Source: Jaapia argillacea MUCL 33604 (lineage: Eukaryota > Basidiomycota > Agaricomycetes > Jaapiales > Jaapiaceae). Taken from it: 20,953 bases of DNA. The notes under the pieces were generated by a model. The model was not told the origin of the DNA and searched no databases. It saw only the letters and a program-made list of their open reading frames with translations. Of this stretch, positions 17,480 to 20,953 are shown piece by piece. Both the position numbers and the translations under genes were made by a program. Location: assembly GCA_000697665.1 (NCBI GenBank), contig KL197709.1:3273190-3294142 (forward strand), read 5' to 3'. The first letter of the stretch is position 1, and each line of letters starts with the position of its first letter.

Positions 17480-17960
17480 TTTGTTGTATCATTCAACTGC
17501 TGCACCTTCAGGTTGATCATTTATTTCTGCATCCTGGTCTCTTTTTCTATCACCCTTTCACCATTCTTATTTGTTGCATCATTTAACTGCTCCATTTTTG
17601 GGTCAACTGTTTCTTTCTGCATCCTAGTCCCATTTTCTATCACCCATTCACTATATATGTTTATTTATTGTATTTTTATTGCATTATTCAACTGCTGCAA
17701 TTTCAGGTTGATTGTTTATTTCTGCACCCTGGTCTCTTTTTCTATTGCCCATTCACCCTGTCTTGCATCATTCAACTGCCAAATGTTTGGGTCAATTGTT
17801 TCTTTCTGCATCCTAGTCTTGTTTTCTATTACCCGTTCACCATATCCCTTTGTTGCATCATTCAACTGCTGCACTTTAATAGTGAACATAATTTTTCTAA
17901 TAATTATTCACCATGACCATATTTATGTATTGCACCATTCAACCACTGCATCATCATAGA
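17480..17960. repeat. Satellite array 1: about 90-bp monomers in alternating pairs
   Basis: The anchor word attcaactgc (or a one-base variant) recurs at 17491, 17581, 17686, 17770, 17860 and 17936. Two monomer types alternate. One has aggttgat and tttatttctgcacc or tttatttctgcatcc; the other has gggtcaa and tttctttctgcatcc. Spacings are 90, 105, 84, 90 and 76 bp, and the first four are multiples of three. The minus strand reads as a hydrophilic helical repeat of about 30 residues (QLNDATKGYGERVIE, then TRMQKETIDP). TAA codons stand at the same place in both units of one type (17716-17718 and 17521-17523). The open plus-strand frame (17513-17959) is hydrophobic and only mirrors this. The array may derive from a repetitive coiled-coil gene, but it is not coding now. 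Confidence 0.8.
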
Positions 17961-18169
17961 GAACAAAACAAAACCTTTCTATTATCTTCATTCAAAACTA
18001 GGCCAAATGGCCCCAAATTGCCCTGCTGCTGTCCTCACATTTCAATTCATTGTGGTACAGTATGAATGATTGACCTCTTCTACAGTGGGATCTCACATAC
18101 AACCATTGGGTGTAAGTATACATATATAATGATTACAGTTAGTTGTAGAAGTGACCAAGGATTTGTGTT
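17961..18169. other. Spacer between the two satellite arrays
   Basis: No gene and no copy of either monomer is recognised here. Confidence 0.4.
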
Positions 18170-19720
18170 GTGATATTGATATTTCACTGAAGTGGTTTCT
18201 TGAAGGCATGTAACAATCAGTCCTGCCAATGACATTGGTTATTTACATTGCTGACACCTTTGTCATCATGATGTTGCTCACACTTAATCCATTTCACCAA
18301 AGTGGATTCTCGAGCGACCAATAAGAGTGGTTGGCATGACAGAATTGACATGTAACAGTCAGTGGATGGAACGGTCAGTTCTACCTCCAACATGGGCTAT
18401 TTACGTCACTGACACCTTTGTTATTGTGGATGTTGTTCACATTTAACACATGTTGTGGTAAGCGGTTTCCTGAGCTGATGTGATAGAATGGCCTGCATGT
18501 AACAGTCGGTCGATGGAACAATCAGCCTTGCCCCCGAGATGGGTTATTGACGTCACTGATACTTTTATTATGGACGTCGCTCACACTTATTCATTTCACC
18601 AAAGTATTTTCGCAAGCAACCGATAAGAGTTGTTAGTGTGACCCAAATGGTTCGCATTTAGCAGTGGGTTGATGGAGCAGTAAATTCTGCCCCCCAACAT
18701 AGGTTATTTCCGGCGCCGACACCTTTGCTATCGTGGATGTTGTTCACACTTAACACATGTCACTGAAGCAGTTTCTCGAGTTAATATGACAGAAAGGCTT
18801 ACATGTAACAGTCGGTCGATAGAACAGTCGGCTCTGCGCCCCCAACATGGGTTATTGACATCACTCACACGTATTCATTTCACGAAGCAGTTTCTCGAGC
18901 AACCGATAAGAGTCGTTAGTGTGACCTGAAGGGTTTGCATGTAGCAGTCGGTCGATGGAACAGTTGGTCCTGCCCCCGACATGAGTTATTTACGTCGCCG
19001 ACACTTTTGCTATTGTAGGTGTTTTTCACACTTAAACACATGTCACCGAAGCGGTTTCTTGAGTTGATGTGACCGAAATAGAACAATTGGCTCTGCCCCC
19101 CGACATGGGTTGTTGACGTCGCCGACACCTTTATCATCGATGTCGCTCACACTTATTCATTTCACCGAAGTAGTTTTGCGAGTGACCGATAAGAGTTGTT
19201 AGTGTGACCCAAAGGGTTCGGATGTAGCAGTCAGTTGATGGAACAGTCCCCCGACATGAGTTATTTACATCACCGACACTTTTGCTATCGTGGATGTTGT
19301 TTCCACACTTAACCCATGTCACCGAAACAGTTTCTTGAGTTGATGTTACCGAAGAAGGGATTATGGCATGTAGCAGTTGGTCAATGGAACAGTCGGCGCT
19401 GCCCCCGACATGGGTTACTGACGTTGTGGACATGTTTATTATGGACGTCGCTCACATTTATTCATGGCACCGAAGCAGCTTCACGAGCAACCGATAATAG
19501 CCGTTAGTGTGACCCGAAGAGTTCACGTGTCGCATTGATCAGTGGAACAGTCAGTCCTGCCCGACATAGGTTATTTATGTATCCGACATCTTCGCCTCAA
19601 GGATTTTGCTCACAATTAATCCATCTCACTGAAGCCATTTCCTGAGTGACTGAGAAGCGTTGCATGTAACTCGATCCTGCCCCCGACTTCCCCACCCTTG
19701 ACATTGCTCGCGTTCGTAAG
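18170..19720. repeat. Satellite array 2: about 150-bp monomers with dimeric higher-order structure
   Basis: Monomer starts (ttattTac or ttattGac words) are at about 18239, 18396, 18544, 18704, 18852, 18986, 19110, 19261, 19415 and 19571, a spacing of 124-160 bp. From 18396 on, two types alternate. Type X carries tggatgttgttcacacttaa and a gagttgatgtgac word; type Y carries gacgtcgctcacacttattc and accgataagag with ttagtgtgaccc. Both share cagtcggtcgatggaacagt and ctgcccccgacatg. The X-to-X spacing is about 275-310 bp. The edges (18170-18238 and after 19571) are more diverged than the centre, as in arrays kept alike by unequal exchange. The spacings are not multiples of three and short ORFs are chance. 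Confidence 0.88.
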
Positions 19721-19816
19721 TGACAGCACAATACATAACATCTTGTGTTACAACGGCGTAGTTTTTATGGTTCATCTATTGCAAATCTGTCCCGCGGATG
19801 TGGTGGCTCATTGAAG
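19721..19816. other. Spacer between satellite array and stray monomer
   Basis: No feature could be supported here. Confidence 0.35.
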
Positions 19817-19905
19817 TGACCTTAACAACCGCCAGTCCTCCTCCAACATGGGTCGTTGAATTCGCCGACACCTTTCACCTCAATGAATCGCACAAACAAT
19901 TAATA
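19817..19905. repeat. Stray partial satellite-2 monomer beside the kinase gene
   Basis: The words ccaacatgggt, gttgaattcgccgacacctt and tcgcacaaacaattaat follow the same order as in array 2 monomers. The segment ends about 28 bp from the kinase stop codon (19933-19935), so it would lie in the 3' UTR of that gene. Confidence 0.6.
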
Positions 19906-19932
19906 CGGTAAATATGACAGGTAGCTCGATAG

Positions 19933-20824
19933 TTAGATGGTTGCCCTCGTTCCATTGGCATTGAGATAGAAATAATAATGATGTTCCACTTCATCCGCAC
20001 GGATCCTGTGCTCGGGGCTCGAATTTGACATTCTTCGGATAAGGTTTGCAGCAGTCGCCAGGGGAATAAGTGTCTGATCCATAACATGAGCACCAAATTG
20101 ATCAAGACGAACAAGGCTCTTACCTCAAGAGGCTTCTGATGCTTCAATATTAAAGTGGAAACATTGAGAGGCACCATCCAAGGAGCACTGGTATTAAGAC
20201 TCAGGAATGAACCTGGCCTGTTCACTTTGATTAGACGAGCCATCGCCAACGGAAAATTGCCAATGACTCCTTCAAGCAAGTACATTCGATGGATGAGACT
20301 ATGCGTGTTTGGGAAAAGCATTTTCCCAAGAAACATCTCCGCAAAGACGCATCCAAGAGCGAATATATCAACCTCCGCACCCCAGTCGACTATAATTGCA
20401 GTAAATATGATATCAGAGAAGACAATAGAGCAATTCAAACATACCCAGATCAACCTCTGGTGCTCGATACACAGTTGCAACAGCTGCATGTCGATAACGG
20501 CCATGGATGCTGACCGCCCTCCCAAAATCCACTATATGAACCGCAACACCTGTCAAGATCGGCTTTAAAGAGAATAAATTGAGAAAACGTACGACAGTCA
20601 TTCTTTTGCCACTGCGGTCGATCTGAGCGAGTTTGCGAGAATCCGACTGTTCATATAGGATATTATCTGGCTTCAAGTCGGCGTGAATGAAGCCCATCTT
20701 ATGAATAGCTAAAGCAGGGTAAACACAAAATTAAGGAGCTATGAACACATGACATACCAGCTAGCATCAGGAAAAAGGGTTTGGAGCGAGAAGCGCTCCA
20801 GACCACTTCTATAGCTAGATTGTT
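19933..20824 (-). CDS. LAMMER/SRPK-like protein kinase, C-terminal exons
   Basis: This is a eukaryotic protein kinase (ATP-dependent Ser/Thr or dual-specificity phosphorylation). My model joins 20824-20758, 20708-20445, 20389-20124 and 20073-19933 on the minus strand, 245 codons plus TAA. The three introns are 49 nt (20709-20757, gtatgt...ttag), 55 nt (20390-20444, gtatgt...atag) and 50 nt (20074-20123, gtaaga...tcag), and all keep frame. Motifs are the catalytic loop HADLKPDNIL (residues 31-40), DFG (83-85), YRAPE (about 103-107), the subdomain IX block WGAEVDIFALGCVFAEMFLG, an LAMMER-like stretch LLEGVIGNFPLAMARLI, and the C-terminal HRIRADEVEHHYYF. HxDLKPxN with no Arg before Asp is typical of the CLK/LAMMER and SRPK groups. 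The gap from the catalytic loop to DFG is longer than usual, so one more small intron (about 20532-20588) may be missed. The N-lobe with the glycine loop and the Lys/Glu pair is not resolved in the window. Exact subfamily is uncertain. Confidence 0.85.
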
Positions 20825-20953
20825 CTAAATTAAGCAAATTACAAACTTTTGACGCACCTCGAGCATTCCAGACTTTCCAGAAATGGCGCAACCAAACTCT
20901 AGAGTCTTCTAGAATTTTCTTTTCCAAGCAGTCTTTCTAGCTAGCGCTATAAT
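20825..20953 (-). other. Upstream part of the kinase gene, exon structure unresolved
   Basis: A minus-strand frame is open over 20927-20739 (with blocks such as DSRVWLRHFWKVWNARGAS), but it is not in the frame of the next kinase exon. A putative intron 20825-20857 (gtgcgt...ttag) would be only 33 nt, shorter than normal. Earlier exons continue beyond the window edge or have been disturbed. Confidence 0.35.

Noticed and set aside
17513-17959. 148-codon plus-strand ORF encoding a hydrophobic repetitive peptide
   Set aside because: It lies entirely in satellite array 1 and stays open only because monomer spacings are multiples of three; it starts at a non-ATG codon, and the hydrophobic repeats are the complement of a hydrophilic minus-strand repeat.
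18916-19433. Minus-strand ORFs with a recurring VGDVNNSCRG peptide
   Set aside because: They are translations of satellite array 2; monomer spacings are not multiples of three, so no consistent frame is maintained.
17480-19720. CRISPR-like array
   Set aside because: The repeats are directly adjacent long diverged monomers without unique spacers, and the window is eukaryotic.
20155-20568. 137-codon plus-strand ORF
   Set aside because: It is antisense to the kinase exons, which carry the DFG, APE and subdomain IX motifs, so it is a shadow frame.

Overview
The window looks like a transposon-rich stretch of a filamentous fungal genome, most likely a mushroom-forming basidiomycete. The reasons are very short spliceosomal introns (49-55 nt) in the only convincing host gene, a fungal-type Helitron fragment, decayed Ty3/gypsy (Metaviridae-type) retrotransposons with TGTC...GACA long terminal repeats (LTRs), and in-frame stops that look like C-to-T decay at CG sites. 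The genus assignment is open. No tRNA, rRNA or CRISPR array was recognised.

Layout. 1-2400: flank with a truncated Helitron Rep/N-domain fragment (387-1037, +) and a two-copy tandem duplication of about 260-290 bp (1364-1910). 2439-2600: an 80% matching fold-back element. 3100-4760: weak ORFs, then an unrecognised but protein-like terminal exon (4251-4759, +), followed by an LTR-like stretch. 5296-6520: five copies of the palindromic word TTGTACAAT, then degenerate tandem units, one of which carries a clean hAT-like MITE (5525-5897) with 21-bp perfect terminal inverted repeats and an 8-bp target duplication. 6796-7062: a coiled-coil terminal exon (-). 8063-8530: LTR-like sequence with a TATA box.

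8684-17275 is a nest of Ty3/gypsy remnants. A minus-strand integrase fragment (8992-9762) is joined head-on to a plus-strand reverse-transcriptase fragment (9768-10330) of a different subfamily. Then come two minus-oriented LTRs (10416-10969 and 11348-12080), an intact 289-residue ORF (12352-13221, -), and a long decayed pol gene (13342-16990, -) with recognisable RT, RNase H, zinc-binding, integrase core and GPY/F regions. The intact ORF sits between the pol stop and the polypurine tract/3' LTR, so it is best read as an accessory 3' ORF of this retroelement. The related integrase fragment has an ATG-initiated proline/glutamine-rich ORF at almost the same distance (122 against 120 nt) behind its own stop.

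17480-19720 holds two unrelated satellite arrays, each organised as alternating two-monomer units. The first (monomer about 90 bp) has spacings that are multiples of three and reads on the minus strand as a roughly 30-residue hydrophilic repeat with stops. The second (monomer about 150 bp) looks non-coding. A stray monomer lies within about 30 bp of the stop codon of a protein-kinase gene at the right edge (19933-20824, -). This is a LAMMER/SRPK-like kinase whose N-lobe is outside or not resolvable in the window. Genes and elements here do not form a shared pathway. The common theme is nested insertion, inversion, tandem amplification and mutational decay beside one apparently live host gene.
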